Source of the DNA: Inonotus obliquus
Taxonomy: Eukaryota > Basidiomycota > Agaricomycetes > Hymenochaetales > Hymenochaetaceae
Direction: 5' to 3'
DNA length: 64,000 bases
Assembly (NCBI GenBank): GCA_032164295.1
Contig: JAJHTX010000007.1
Location: 1,090,501-1,154,500 of the forward strand
This document shows, piece by piece, positions 35,335 through 46,015 of the stretch. The position numbers and the translations under genes are program-made. The notes beneath the pieces are model-generated. The model saw nothing but the letters and a program-made list of their open reading frames with translations, was not told where the DNA came from and searched no databases. Position 1 is the stretch's first letter. Each line of letters begins with the position of its first letter.

Positions 35335-36376
35335 CTAGTCGACTTTGCGAGCCCAACGACGTCCACTCGGGGATGCATAGCGCGGAGCAGGAGCAGACGG
35401 CGAAACAGGTGGCACAACAATATCCACTTGCGCTTGGGAATGTTTCTCCGTCCTAACATCAATTCCTTTAGCTTCAACATCATATCCCAACCCTTGTCCT
35501 TGACCCCAATACATCCACATCTGAACCCCAACCACACAATTCAAAACCAACGCACTCGCAAAAGCCACAAAAAGCAGCGAATCACCCGTTTCTGTCACAG
35601 TCGTGAACAGCCTCGCCAGACACCCTAGAATCTGAGAGATGACTGCGAAGGCTGAGAGCTGGCCTGTTGATTTTGAGTGGTGGTTTGAGAGGATCTGGGG
35701 GAGCTTGGAGGAGATGCTGAGGGGGGTTGTGGAGAGTTGGAGGAGGGATAGCGTAGGGGAGGGGAGGTTGCATAGTGTGATGCTGGTGAGGAGAGTGAGG
35801 AGGAGGGTTGTTAAGGCTGCTGTGGGGTTTGTACGTGCTCGATGGAAGGAAGATGAAGACGATGATGGGAGGTAGGCGATTAGAACTGTGATGACAGCGT
35901 TTTGAATCGTCAAGAAAAAGTTCTCTCCATACGTCGAGAACGGGAACTCGTTCCTGAAGGAATAAACGAGCGTAATCGCGTAGGATAACGTCTCGAGTAC
36001 GTATGCAGTGAACGATAGTCCTCGAGCCGAACGAGCTCTCAAAACTAAACAAAAAAATGGACAACAGTCACAAACGGTCAACGGTCATAATTCCAAACCA
36101 ACTCCTTAACAACTCGAAAAACTCACTGATAAGAACCTGAGGAACCTTCATAATCGAACCACCAACAACAATCCCCAAACCCAGACCTTTGGACAAAGCA
36201 TACTTCAGACACTCAACGTCACCCACATCAAGTTCTTCAACCAGCGAGCGGTAACATTTCTGCGTAAAAATCAGGATCTATAACGCTCATTGAGAACGTA
36301 CCGCACGTACCTCTCCAACAATTGCAATGGCGGGATCGCGAATGAACCAGGGCAGGTTTTGTGTAATGGTGTTCAT
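35335..36376 (-). CDS. Mannose-P-dolichol utilization defect 1 (MPDU1/Lec35) homologue, PQ-loop protein
   Basis: An ER membrane protein needed for use of dolichol-phosphate mannose and glucose in N-glycan and GPI assembly. ATG at 36374-36376 gives MNTITQNLPWFI, then an exon KCYRSLVEELDVGDVECLKY leading to the first PQ-loop: GIVVGGSIMKVPQVLI, completed after an intron by LRARSARGLSFTAYVLETL. Several spans follow (ITLVYSFRNEFPFSTYGE, FFLTIQNAVITVLIAYL), then a second PQ-like segment SISSKLPQILSNHHSKSTGQ followed by LSAFAVISQILGCLARLFT. The tail is Pro/Ser-rich and ends RRWARKVD, with TAG read at 35335-35337. Order and spacing fit MPDU1. It converges with the DUF5745 gene, with 181 bp between stops. 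Confidence 0.9.
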
Positions 36377-36566
36377 GGTTCCTTCTAAAGTTCACACCTC
36401 TGTTCAAACACGCAACCCTCGACGTGTCCAAATCAAATATGATCGACCTCCGAATTTGGTAGTCGTCAATACGGCTTCCAAGTAAATATACTCCTACGAC
36501 GTCCTCGGATAGTACTAACGTTTACGAGACTGGAAGTATCCGTTGGTTATTAGGGTATAAGATCGC

Positions 36567-36582
36567 AAAAAGATTGCCAAAA
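36567..36582 (-). terminator. RNA polymerase III terminator of the initiator tRNA
   Basis: On the minus strand, a T4 run (36579-36582) lies 9 nt past the tRNA 3' end and a T5 run (36567-36571) follows as backup, as expected for Pol III termination. Confidence 0.75.
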
Positions 36583-36590
36583 GAGCGTCA

Positions 36591-36664
36591 TAGCGGCGCG
36601 TGGTTTCGATCCACGGACCTCAAGGTTATGAGCCTTGCGCGCTTGGCCGCTGCGCCACGCCGCT
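36591..36664 (-). tRNA. Initiator tRNA-Met (anticodon CAU), intronless
   Basis: Folds as a complete 74-nt cloverleaf: acceptor AGCGGCG/CGCCGCT (7 perfect pairs, A1:U72), D stem GCGC/GCGC with a 9-nt loop, anticodon stem CAAGG/CCTTG with loop CTCATAA (anticodon CAT), variable AGGTC, and T stem CGTGG/CCACG with loop ATCGAAA. A1:U72 and the T loop with A54 and A60 (no TTC) are hallmarks of eukaryotic initiator rather than elongator tRNA-Met. Internal A and B boxes are present (TGGCGCAGCGG, GGATCGAAACC). Discriminator A73, no encoded CCA, as expected in eukaryotes. Unusual: A29:U41 in place of the normal third G:C pair. Confidence 0.95.
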
Positions 36665-36943
36665 TACAGATTACTTTAGAAATTAGTAATATATATTAGC
36701 TTATAAATAGCCATGGAACAAGGGGCTTTATGAAAAATATTAGGTTGGCAATTGCACCACCGTCAAAATCTTATTTCCTTGCTCTTGAAAGCTTGAAAGT
36801 GTCTGCGTATGACATGTCTTCCCTCTCTTTACTTTACATAATACATCGCTGAAAGCTGACCCAATCGGACCGTGAGAACCAATGATGATCTACGTTGAAA
36901 GCACCGTTTGCAAGGCGAATTGCAAGCTGCTGCTACTGGCCTA

Positions 36944-38480
36944 ATGAGATGCCTTGCTCATTCGAGTACTTCTCTCCTTAGATCTCGGGTAGAGTTCACT
37001 CGTCTCCTAGAGTCCATTCATGACGTTTGCAAAGATCGTTTGCTTTTATTCTCCCTCAGCCATGATACACCCGACCTTGAGCAATCTATCCGGCAGTTGA
37101 GCTCTTGTACTACAGAGTCGCTCGGGTGTCTCTCTGGTCCTCTTCCAGTGCAACTGGGACGATCGTTCTTCTCGTGTTCTATCGCAATTTTTGAAAGGAA
37201 CTCTTGTATGCCATTCAGCTCGTTGGAAACTGGCGATGGGCCGATCTCAGTTGGGAGATGGCATACTTACGACAAGAGGAAGACACATGGTAGTTTCGAT
37301 GAGGATGAAGAACGTGGTCTCCATAGTCAAGTGAATTGGGACGAGGTGTGGAATGCTAGGGGTTCACTGCGGTATGTTCCGCAGGAGTTGAAGAATGTAC
37401 GGTATGGATTCCGTCAGGTTCGCACTACTCAATTTACTAACTCCGGACGATTTCAGCGATGCACGTACCCTTCTTTACTTCTGCGATACTTCATCATGGA
37501 ACTTTGCTGCGGCATTGCAGAGACATCTTCCTCATGCTAATCAGGTTTGTGACTTTCAGTACTAGACAGCATTGGACGTTGTACTGATTTCTTCATAGCT
37601 TGGTGTGATAGCTTCATCGACACCATTCATAACTGGTCACCCTTTTACGCTCTTTCGAAATGGGAAGGTGCAGTCTTCCGGAGCTGTAGGTCTTGCACTG
37701 AAGAATGATCCTTTGGAGAATGTATCTCGCTTTGACGGCGTTACGAGATTGACACAACCGTTGGTCGTCCGAAGGTGAGGGAACGCTTAATGCCTGAGGT
37801 TCGACGGAGACTGACCCAATATTATATGGTATAGATCGGAAGGCAACCTTATTCACGAGCTTGAAAATTCTTTACCAGCAAGGATTCTCATGGAAGCCAT
37901 TCAAAATCACGGGTTGCCAGAGGAACATATGAAGGATATCGATTATTATATCGGGTTACGAGAAGAGCATGAGCAAGAGACAAATACCGTACCTGTGAGT
38001 CGTCGTGTTTTGTGGCTTGACGCTTACGAAACTCAAGATCCCTCATAGGCGAAGTTATTGAAAATTATCGCTGGAAGCCCTTCACGGGGTTCAATTGCAG
38101 TAGAGGAAGTCCCTGCTCCTCCAGCCGGCTCTCTTGTCGAGGTTCGTCGTGTAGATTGGGCTCCCGAATAGTGCTCATTGCTTTTTCAGTTTTTTTATCG
38201 TCGACGGACTTCCCTGGTCCAATTGCCAACCGACATTTTAGAGGACAGCAAAGCAGGCTCGGTTATCGGTGCTTTCGTTGACACTCCGGAGAATTATGCA
38301 GCGGATTCCTTAGACTTGGACTTACCCAATGCTAAGGGCATTGCAAAGGATTCGTTACCGACGTATCACTCGAGCTTTGTCGTTTCGACTGAGCATGGCT
38401 TTCTTCGTGGGACCGGATCTTCTGCAAATGTATGGAAGTGCACGGTTCCAGGTGCTTTCAGCGGTGTCAGAGTGTTATAG
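36944..38480 (+). CDS. FIST-domain-like protein
   Basis: Spliced from about six exons. The likely start is ATG at 36944 (MRCLAHSSTSLLRSRVEF). The N-terminal part reads LLLFSLSHDTPDLEQ and ESLGCLSGPLP. Splicing at the GTATGG donor after KNV gives RDARTLLYFCDTSSWNFA, then LGVIASSTPFITGHPFTLF and NGKVQSSGAVGLAL, the pattern of FIST sensory domains (also in human FBXO22): a first strand motif, then a small-molecule-pocket motif ending GAVGL. Later exons carry LHELENS-type and IDYYIGLREEHEQE segments, then RGSIAVEEV and QFFYRRRTS, ending SGVRVL and TAG at 38478-38480. FIST domains are thought to bind small ligands such as amino acids. No F-box is visible at the N-terminus, but an upstream exon could be missed. 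Confidence 0.65.
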
Positions 38481-38826
38481 AGTAGCAGAATCGAAGAAAA
38501 GCTAGGGTAGTTGGATAATCAGTACATATTATTCGTTGCGATTGCGGGTCAGATGACATTGTTAGCTTTTTGTTGCACCTGATCAATCCATTATTCCTTC
38601 TTGCCATTTTCCTGCCAAGTGACCAGCGAGAATACTGCATCCATTCTTGACCATGATTCGTGGATTCAGTGGATAATTGGTTTATACATCCTCACTACCA
38701 TCAACCCGAGCGAGCGTCTCTTCTTCTTCGACCACGACCATGTGAACCCAGACGTTCCTATCATTCAGGCTATAAAGCCGACTATAAGCACGATCTCGAA
38801 GATGTCGGTCCCATCTTGAAACCAGA

Positions 38827-40149
38827 ATGACTTCAGTAGCAATCCCGCGTACTCAACGTGCTTTCATTCTACCAGCACCACGCGAAACACCCATACTTGT
38901 TAACGATCATCCTGTCGTTCAACCCGATGAACTGCTCCCTGGACAATGTCTCGTCCGACTTACACATACAGGCGTCTGTCAATCCGATCTTGGTGTCAAG
39001 AATGGGGGTTTTCCGAACCCGCCTAAGCCCAATCTCGTTGGAGGTCATGAAGGTATTGGACATGTTGTGGCAATCGGCAAGCATACGATAGGAACAAACG
39101 TGAAAGTTGGAGACCGTGTGGGTTTGAAGTTCCTTGCGACTGCGTGTCTCAGTTGTAATTTCTGCTTGAAAGGACAAGAGGAACGTGAGTATCACTCGCC
39201 TTCCATTTTTCATGGTTATATAACTTGGCTGAATCGACCACAAGACTGTCCTTCTTTCAAGTCGCACGGGAGTGATATAGATGGCACATTCTGCGAGTAT
39301 GCCGTTTCTGATATACATTGCATCACACCTATTCCGGATGGACTGGAAAGTAGTGAGGCAGCTTCAGTGATGTGTGCGGTAAGCGGGCTGTGTCATCTTA
39401 CTTGTCCATATTTGCCGCAACCACTCATTCTTCTCGCTTTTGACAGGGCGTTACCGTCTACAGCTCCCTCCGCCAGAGTGGGTTATCTATCGGCAACTGG
39501 CTTGTTATCTCTGGAGCAGGTGGAGGTCTCGGTCATCTCGGTACGTCGAATCATCTTGTCTATTTATGACATCTCTTAAGATATTTACTCATCATACATC
39601 GTGTAGCTATTCAGTATGCAGTCGCCATGGGTCTCCGTGTCATAGCCATCGATACCGGCGCCGCAAAACAAGAGCTCTGTCTCTCACTTGGTGCATCTGC
39701 TTTCTTGGATTTCAAAACTTCTCAGAACCTCGTGGCGGACGTTGTTGCCACAACTGGCGGCGGAGCACATGGTGTCATAGTTACAGCAGGAAGTAGCGCA
39801 GCATACAACTCCGCTGCTGCGTATCTTCGGAGAACGGGTACTTTACTCGTCGTTGGATTACCTCCTGGGGCAATGCTCGAACTACCTGTAATCCTTGTCG
39901 CCGCTTTTGGTCTGACTATCAAGGGAACGTTCGTTGGTAACAGAAAGGAAGCTATTGAAGCGACGGAGTTAGCTGCTGCAGGAAAAGTGAAAGTGAAATA
40001 CACTTTGCGTGGATTGTCCGAATTGAATGAGTACGTGCTTTGTTTCCTGTCTTGATGGCATTACATGAAATTGGCTATTGCGCAGAGTCTACGAGGAAAT
40101 GTCAAGGGGAGAGATAGTTGGGCGGGTTGTACTCGACGTTTCGAAGTGA
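38827..40149 (+). CDS. Zinc-dependent alcohol dehydrogenase (ADH1/ADH3-like)
   Basis: An NAD-dependent medium-chain dehydrogenase interconverting alcohols and aldehydes. ATG at 38827 gives MTSVAIPRTQRAFILP, with no targeting peptide. Catalytic zinc ligands are seen in HTGVCQSDLG and GGHEGIGHV; the structural zinc lobe CLSCNFCLKGQEEHC is restored by removing an intron (donor after QEE). HGSDIDGTFCEYAV follows, then after a second intron GVTVYSSLRQSGL, the Rossmann motif ISGAGGGLGHL, and after a third AIQYAVAMGLRVIAID with the adenosine-ribose Asp. The C-terminus IVGRVVLDVSK and TGA at 40147-40149 follow a fourth intron. Four short introns, all GT-AG, all motifs intact. By the tetrameric fungal pattern it is cytosolic, but the substrate range cannot be read. 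Confidence 0.93.
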
Positions 40150-40924
40150 TGGGATAGGAATAGGATGTTCGGTAGTGGTGTATTTAAGGTGAGTTGCTTG
40201 TAGAAATGTCCTACATAGTCATAGGCTCACGCTCGCTTGGGCTGCAAGGCTATATATGTCTTGTATATCAGTTAGGTGTACGCGAATCGGATCCGACAAA
40301 TCGAATTGTTTCATTACTGTACTTCGCAAATCGATGATCACCAGGTGTAAGCGGCTTGACTTTCCTGTAAAGGAAATACAGGCCGAGAAACTGCAAGAAT
40401 GCCGTTTACCAGCTGTCACAGGCTGGCTTGCTCATAAATTCGTCTCGGTGGAGCGCTTCTTTAGGTCCGCAGCACGCTTTGTTCACGCGATTCCCGTTCG
40501 ATTTGCGTCATCTGAATCTTGCGCGACATTCGCGTATTCACGACTCCTTTCAAATCGTGGCGTGAGATGAATTCCCAGCTTATTCTTCTAACTGACTGCA
40601 CGACTTACACGGGCGAATCGCATTGTGAGCACTATTACTAATATACCTTCTCATAGGATGCTAATTATGTTTGTACACTAGAACTCGTTCACTGCGTGGT
40701 ATGAGATTAGATCAATGAGAAAATTGTTCTCTGAGCACCTGGCTTAGCGGTCCATTTCCCTTCTTTCTAGCCAATGAGCACTTGTCGTTGAGATATTCCA
40801 GGTCTATTCTGAAAAACAGTGTGTGCCCCCTCCCCTCGACAAATGCATAAAAGGAAGAAGAGAAGCTAGAGAATGCGGAGCAATAATGTCTACGATCTGC
40901 ATTGCAATTCTGACGGACAGCAGA
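40150..40924. other. Intergenic; promoter of first PEBP gene
   Basis: About 770 bp. A 104-codon frame at 40256-40570 lacks recognisable features. CATAAAA at 40846-40852 is the likely TATA element of the PEBP gene that follows. Confidence 0.45.
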
Positions 40925-41795
40925 ATGTCTCGACTATTACAATGCCTGTCTCTTCTTGCATTTACTTCATTCGCCTTTGCGCAGGACAGGAGCTTGGCAG
41001 CTGTAAAGGCGGCTTTTGAAAGGGAGAATGTGAGTATCGAGGTCCTATTCGTCAGCTTGATGCATTTCTGAATGGCAATTTGACATTCTTTGTCCAGGTA
41101 ACCGAAGCGACGGACATCAACTTCAATCCAACCATTCTGTTTGAAGTCGCTTTCCCTCAGGCTTCAGGTTCTGAAGTCCCTGTCCATGCAGGCGTTCAGC
41201 TCCCCCGAAACCGTTCGTTCCCGTCTCCACTCCTTCCATTCTATTCGAAACATGCTAATGGTGCTCTGGTTATATTTCACACACTCGACAGAAACGGCGA
41301 TTCCTCCTGTGTTTGGTATTCAGCAGTCCGGCTCGTTGCAGCAAGCGAGTGGGACGTTTGTAGTGGCCATGGTCGATCTCGACCCTCCGACACCGCAGGA
41401 TCCATCTGAGGCGCAAATTAGGCACTTCCTAGGAGGCAACTTTGAGCTGGGACGCATTGAAGCTAATGGACTTGCTTTATTGTCCAACTCTACGCCAGCC
41501 ATCTCGGATTTCCTTCAACCTACGCCTCCTGCTGGATCCGATCCCCACAGGTGAGCCGAAAAGTGCTCCAAGTCGGAAAGGGAATTAGGACACCTGTTGA
41601 CATTCATTTTCAAATATCAAATACAGATATGTGTTCCTCCTCTTCCAGCAGCCTGCGGGATTCAACACTCAATCGGATGTGAGCGCTGCGACACCCATCG
41701 AGAACTTCAATATTACTCAGTTTGCGCAGGATGTTGGGCTTGGAGACCCTCTAGGTGGCACGTTTATATTGGTTGGACCGGATCCAAGCGCATAG
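40925..41795 (+). CDS. Secreted PEBP-family protein, tandem copy 1
   Basis: Four exons, 40925-41029, 41098-41212, 41292-41550 and 41627-41795, give 215 residues. The signal peptide is LQCLSLLAFTSFAFA-QD. An in-frame ATG at 40886 would add 13 residues but weakens the signal peptide, so 40925 is preferred. The phosphatidylethanolamine-binding fold is supported by VPVHAGVQLPRN, the ligand-site strand FVVAMVDLDPPTPQDP (DPDxP-type, here DLDPP), QIRHFLGGNF, the GSDPHRYVFLLF motif spanning the last intron, and LGDPLGGTFILVGPDP. Exon phases are identical in copies 2 and 3. PEBPs bind phospholipid head groups or inhibit proteases (carboxypeptidase Y inhibitor type); the role of the secreted form is unknown. 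It is the most diverged of the three. Confidence 0.92.
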
Positions 41796-42018
41796 TACTA
41801 TGTAGTATCTATCTCCCGTGTCGTCTCCATGTGAGAGAAGGTCCCTCGTGTATATTACAGTGGTACAGTTTTGTTCATATATGGAAGCGACATTATTCTT
41901 TGTACTGAAATGGTAACATCTGGTATACATCTTCCTTTCCTTTTCCCAAGTGGTCCATGAGTGCTTTCTGTCCCACTAATCGCCATCTTCGTCGCAGATA
42001 TCCGGGACAACATTAGTA

Positions 42019-42667
42019 CAGTCAAAGACGCGTCCTTTGAACACCCAATTGAAATTGGACACAGAGCATACCACACGCCAGTTTTCTCAAATTTGAATAC
42101 GCAGTCTTGGAGCTTACTACAAAAGCTACTTACTGAATTTTTTTCGAGGCAGAAAACGCTGTAAGAAAAATAGTTATGGGTCTGTGAAGAAAGTGAGGAA
42201 AATGTCACAAGACTCACTCCTTTGAACACCTTGTGACGTAATGTCACATTACACTTGGTTGCAAATGACTTGCCGAGAGATCTGAATATGGCAATATGTC
42301 GATCATTTTTCCAGTCACACTTTGCGAGTTTTATGTGATATTAATTGATTGAAGAATCATTTCCCCATGAAACTTGGCACATACATAGCCAAAGTAGCAT
42401 GCTTTAGGAATATATACTAATTTGCCTGAGTAGAGACCCAGAGCATCTGCACGATGACCTGGTTTGGATCCAGCTCTAGGAATTACACTAAAATTCGACC
42501 GTAAATGTTTTTTCTAGACTCAACATTTTGCTAAATTTTTCTAAGAATTTACACATGTACCAGCACAATCATTTCTGACATCCTGATATTTTTTCGAGGT
42601 GGGAAACGAAGAATTGGGTGAGAAAAGCCTAGGTGTTCAAAGGAACAGTTGGACGCGTCTTTGACTG
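42019..42667. mobile_element. Non-autonomous Tc1/mariner-like TIR element (MITE), 649 bp
   Basis: Left end CAGTCAAAGACGCGTCC (from 42019) is matched exactly in inverted orientation by the right end, GGACGCGTCTTTGACTG (to 42667). The repeat continues on both sides with TTTGAACACC after a 9-nt difference. TA lies at 42017-42018 and again at 42668-42669, the target duplication of Tc1/mariner/pogo elements, whose ends usually start CAG(T). Inside are only short frames and no DDE transposase motif, so it must be mobilised in trans. A third copy of the CTTTGAACACC motif lies near 42221. The element sits between PEBP copies 1 and 2, ending 216 bp before the copy 2 ATG, hence in its promoter region. 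Confidence 0.85.
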
Positions 42668-42883
42668 TAACGTTGTGGAACCGAGCGAGACGCCACAACG
42701 GTCGGACCGCTCGCGCACAGTCCGGTCCATTCGGAAGGGATCAAAGTATGGATTATTCGGTTATGCCTGGATCGGGATCGCGAGCAACTCGTGCTTCGAG
42801 ACGATGACTATCACCGGTACCAAAATTGTTCCATAAAACCTCTGGTCATACGCCGGCATTCCAAGGTCTATGCTCTGTTCACC

Positions 42884-43730
42884 ATGCAATACGCCCTTGG
42901 TGTCTTCTTTGCCGCTTCGTTGTCTCTCCTTGCTTCGTGTCAGGACACTGATCTAACAACGGTCTCATCCGTATTCAAGAATGCATCCGTGAGTTCCCTG
43001 GACTTTTACTAGCTAATGCTCTCGTTGGAACAACACTGTAGATTCCAGAGGATACAAACATAGACTTTGAGCCAAAGGTCCCTTTTCAGGTCACTTACCC
43101 TCAGAATTCGGGGGCACCGGTGAATGTGACGGCTGGTGATCAGCTGCCACGCAATCGTGAGGTCTAAATAGACGAATCACTAAGGAAATTATCTTGACTG
43201 ACGGTATTATTGATAATAGAAACTACCATCCCTCCTCTTTTCGGAGTGATACAGTCAAGTTCAAGTTCTCCCCCTTCCGACATCGGTGACACACTCGTTG
43301 TTGCGTTCATCGACCTGGACGCGCTGACTCCCCAGAACCGGTCCCTCGCACAGATTCGTCACTTCCTGGGAGGTAACTTCCTCCCCGGAAAACCAGACAC
43401 AGACGGTCTTTCTATTCTTACCAACTCGACCCCCGCTATATCAGACTACCTACAACTTCGTCCGCCTGCTGGATCAGATCCTCATCGGTATGTAATTAGC
43501 TGTTATTTAATTATTAAGGTTAGTGCTGAGTATCCCGACCTCTCTGTAGATATGTATTCCTGTTGTTCAGACAGCCTGACGATTTCAACAACCAGACAGA
43601 ACTGAACGCGACGACTTCGATTTCGAAATTCAATATCAGCAAATTCGCTTTAGACGTCGGTTTGGGCGATCCACTGGGAGGAACATTCATCCTGGTTGGG
43701 CCTGACCCTCCGAGTCCTACACCTGTGTGA
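42884..43730 (+). CDS. Secreted PEBP-family protein, tandem copy 2
   Basis: Four exons with the same phases as copy 1 give 222 residues. ATG at 42884, signal peptide YALGVFFAASLSLLASC-QD. Motifs: APVNVTAGDQLPRN, then VVAFIDLDALTPQN, where the family's DPDAP is degenerate (DLDAL), then QIRHFLGGNF, GSDPHRYVFLLF and LGDPLGGTFILVG. Two NxT/NxS glycosylation sites near NQTELNATT are shared with copy 3. It stops TGA at 43728-43730 with a PPSPTPV tail. Coding and 3' flanking sequence are close to copy 3, pointing to duplication after the split from copy 1. A TIR element sits in its upstream region and may alter expression. Loss of the DPDAP proline pair may weaken ligand binding; that is inference. 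Confidence 0.92.
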
Positions 43731-44744
43731 GTCTGATGTTTGTACATCGGATATACGGAATTGATTTGGTTCTTAAGTGAAAGCGAAAGTTCTGCTGCTT
43801 TGTGCATAGTATCGAGACTGTACTTAGCAGTTGTCGGTATGGTCCTTTTGCTTTGTGCATCATGAAGCCATTGGTAGCCGAATTCGATGGAGTGAGGAGT
43901 TGGGACCCTTTGAGAATTGCAGACACATGTAAGAGTTCGACAACGCTCGAGATTGCTATTCCTACTATAGTCAGTACACTGCAATAGAATCAATAACCAC
44001 CGCTTTGAATATCGAGAATTGCAGACAATTATTCAGAGACAACCGTATTGACTACAGATACGCCTTGTTCTGTGGACTTGCTTCGAGCGGCGTTCTGCCA
44101 GGAAGGCTGGAAAATAAAGTTGAGTAAGACTTTGCGGACTCGGAGTAGTGAGATGGATAGGAAGACGTATATGCCGGTTATAACGACGGAATTGCATGAT
44201 ACCCTGTGAATTTTTGCATGTGGCAAAAGGGCTTGTGTGTGTATCAAATTGTGCTTCTTTGTTCGCTCGTTCAAATATATAAATTCGTGAATACTAAGAT
44301 GAAATCATCTGACTCTTACACTTTCCCTTTTCCACGTCACGTAACAAACGGACTTCCCTGAAATGGCGAGATCAACCGTGTACTTTATAGGTTGTGGGTT
44401 ATTGACATCTGGGAGGCCAAGAGCGAGTTCAAGTTTCCATGCAGTCCAAGGATGCTTCTCCCGGGCCTTCCACCACAAATGGTCGCCGTTTCCTCGTCGC
44501 TGACATATCGGCTGTTACCCCGTGCGAAACCACATCGTGGGGCCGAGAGACTCGCTATAGTGATCAGACCACTCGTGTAGTCTTCCGTCGACCTTGAGAA
44601 GAATCGAAGTACTATTCGTCGTATTATGCCTGTATTGCGAGGCTTTCGTGTGTCCGAGAAGGTTCAATAGTGGGACCGGGGACTATTGAGGATATAAAAT
44701 CTCCCAGGTACAGCTGCCATCTCATGCCCACTCGCCTGCACACC
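43731..44744. other. Intergenic between PEBP copies 2 and 3
   Basis: About 1 kb. The first 100 or so bases resemble the region downstream of copy 3 (shared GAGTCTGA, CTTAAGTGA, GTTCTGC blocks), so the duplication extended past the stop codon. TATAAAA at 44693-44699 is the likely TATA box of copy 3. No separate gene seen. Confidence 0.5.
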
Positions 44745-45584
44745 ATGAAGTCCGCTCTAGGTGTCTTGTTTGCTGCTTCCCTAGGTCTCCTTGTTTCGTG
44801 CCAGGACACTGACCTAACTACGGTCACGGCATCATTTGAAAACGCATCTGTGGGTTCTCTTGGCTAATGCCCATCTCGAATGGAGACTGAGCAACGCTGT
44901 AGATCCCAGGGGATGTGAACATAAAGTTCGACCCGACGGTCCTATTCCAGCTCATCCTCCCGCAGACTTCAGGAGCACCCGTGAATGTGACTGCCGGTGT
45001 ACAGCTCCCACGAAACCGTGAGTATCATACCCTTCACATAAAGATAAACCACTAAGTGAAATACTTGACCGATTAACATTGAAAAGAAACCGCTGGACCT
45101 CCCCTCTTCGGAGTGACACGATCCTCCCTTCCTTCTGACATCGGAAACACATTCGTCGTTGCAGCGGTCGACCCGGACGCCCCAACTCCCCAGAACCCCA
45201 CGAGCTCACAGATCCGTCACTTCCTTGGCGGGAACTTCTCCCTCGAAGATCCAGATGCAGACGGTTTCTCCCTCCTTTCAAACTCGACGCCTGCGCTGTC
45301 GGAGTTCCGGCAACCGACTCCGCCTGCTGGATCGGATCCTCATCGGTGAGCCACTCATTGATTCCAGGAACAGTGCATGGCATATACTAAGTTGTATCTC
45401 CACCGGCAGATACGTATTCCTATTGTTCAATCAGCCTGACGAATTCAACGGCCAGACGGAACTGAACGCGACGACTCCGGTTTCGAACTTCAACATCAGT
45501 CAGTTCGCTCTAGACATCGGATTGGGTGATCCATTGGGTGGAACATTCATCCTGGTTGGGCCTGACCCGCCTGCAGCCGCGTGA
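44745..45584 (+). CDS. Secreted PEBP-family protein, tandem copy 3
   Basis: Four exons, phases as in copies 1 and 2, give about 217 residues. ATG at 44745 follows TATAAAA by about 45 bp. Signal peptide SALGVLFAASLGLLVSC-QD. The ligand-site motif is canonical here (VAAVDPDAPTPQNP), followed by QIRHFLGGNF, GSDPHRYVFLLF and LGDPLGGTFILVGPDPP; TGA at 45582-45584. Of the three copies it keeps the best-preserved PEBP pocket, so it is the one most likely to retain ancestral binding. It converges with UFD2, with 431 bp between stops. Confidence 0.93.
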
Positions 45585-46015
45585 GTCTGACGTCCGTATT
45601 CAGCCGGACATATGGGAATAATGAGCGCCTTAAGTGACAATGGAAGCGACAGTTCTGCGTCTTTGCGTATCTCACCTCGTCTGTATCCAATAATCGTGGG
45701 CACTGTCGCGTCGCTATTTGCACTATGAAGTCAAGATGAAGTCTCAGTAACTCGATACGAAGGTCTGGATTTTGAGTCCTTGAGAATATCACGATTCGAT
45801 GAGAGTACGACTACGACGGAGTTATATTGCGTTTAGTTTATTGTTGTGAGTTGAATCGTATTTCAGCTCGTATCTTCAAGCGAGTCCTTGCTCAGCAAAA
45901 AGAGTATGGCAAAGTTTGGCTGGTACGCTGCTTCCTGCTTTCTAGTTATTGCTTCGAATCCTACAACATTAGTACATTGCAATAAACAAACAGTGTTCCG
46001 TTGAATTACAAAGCA

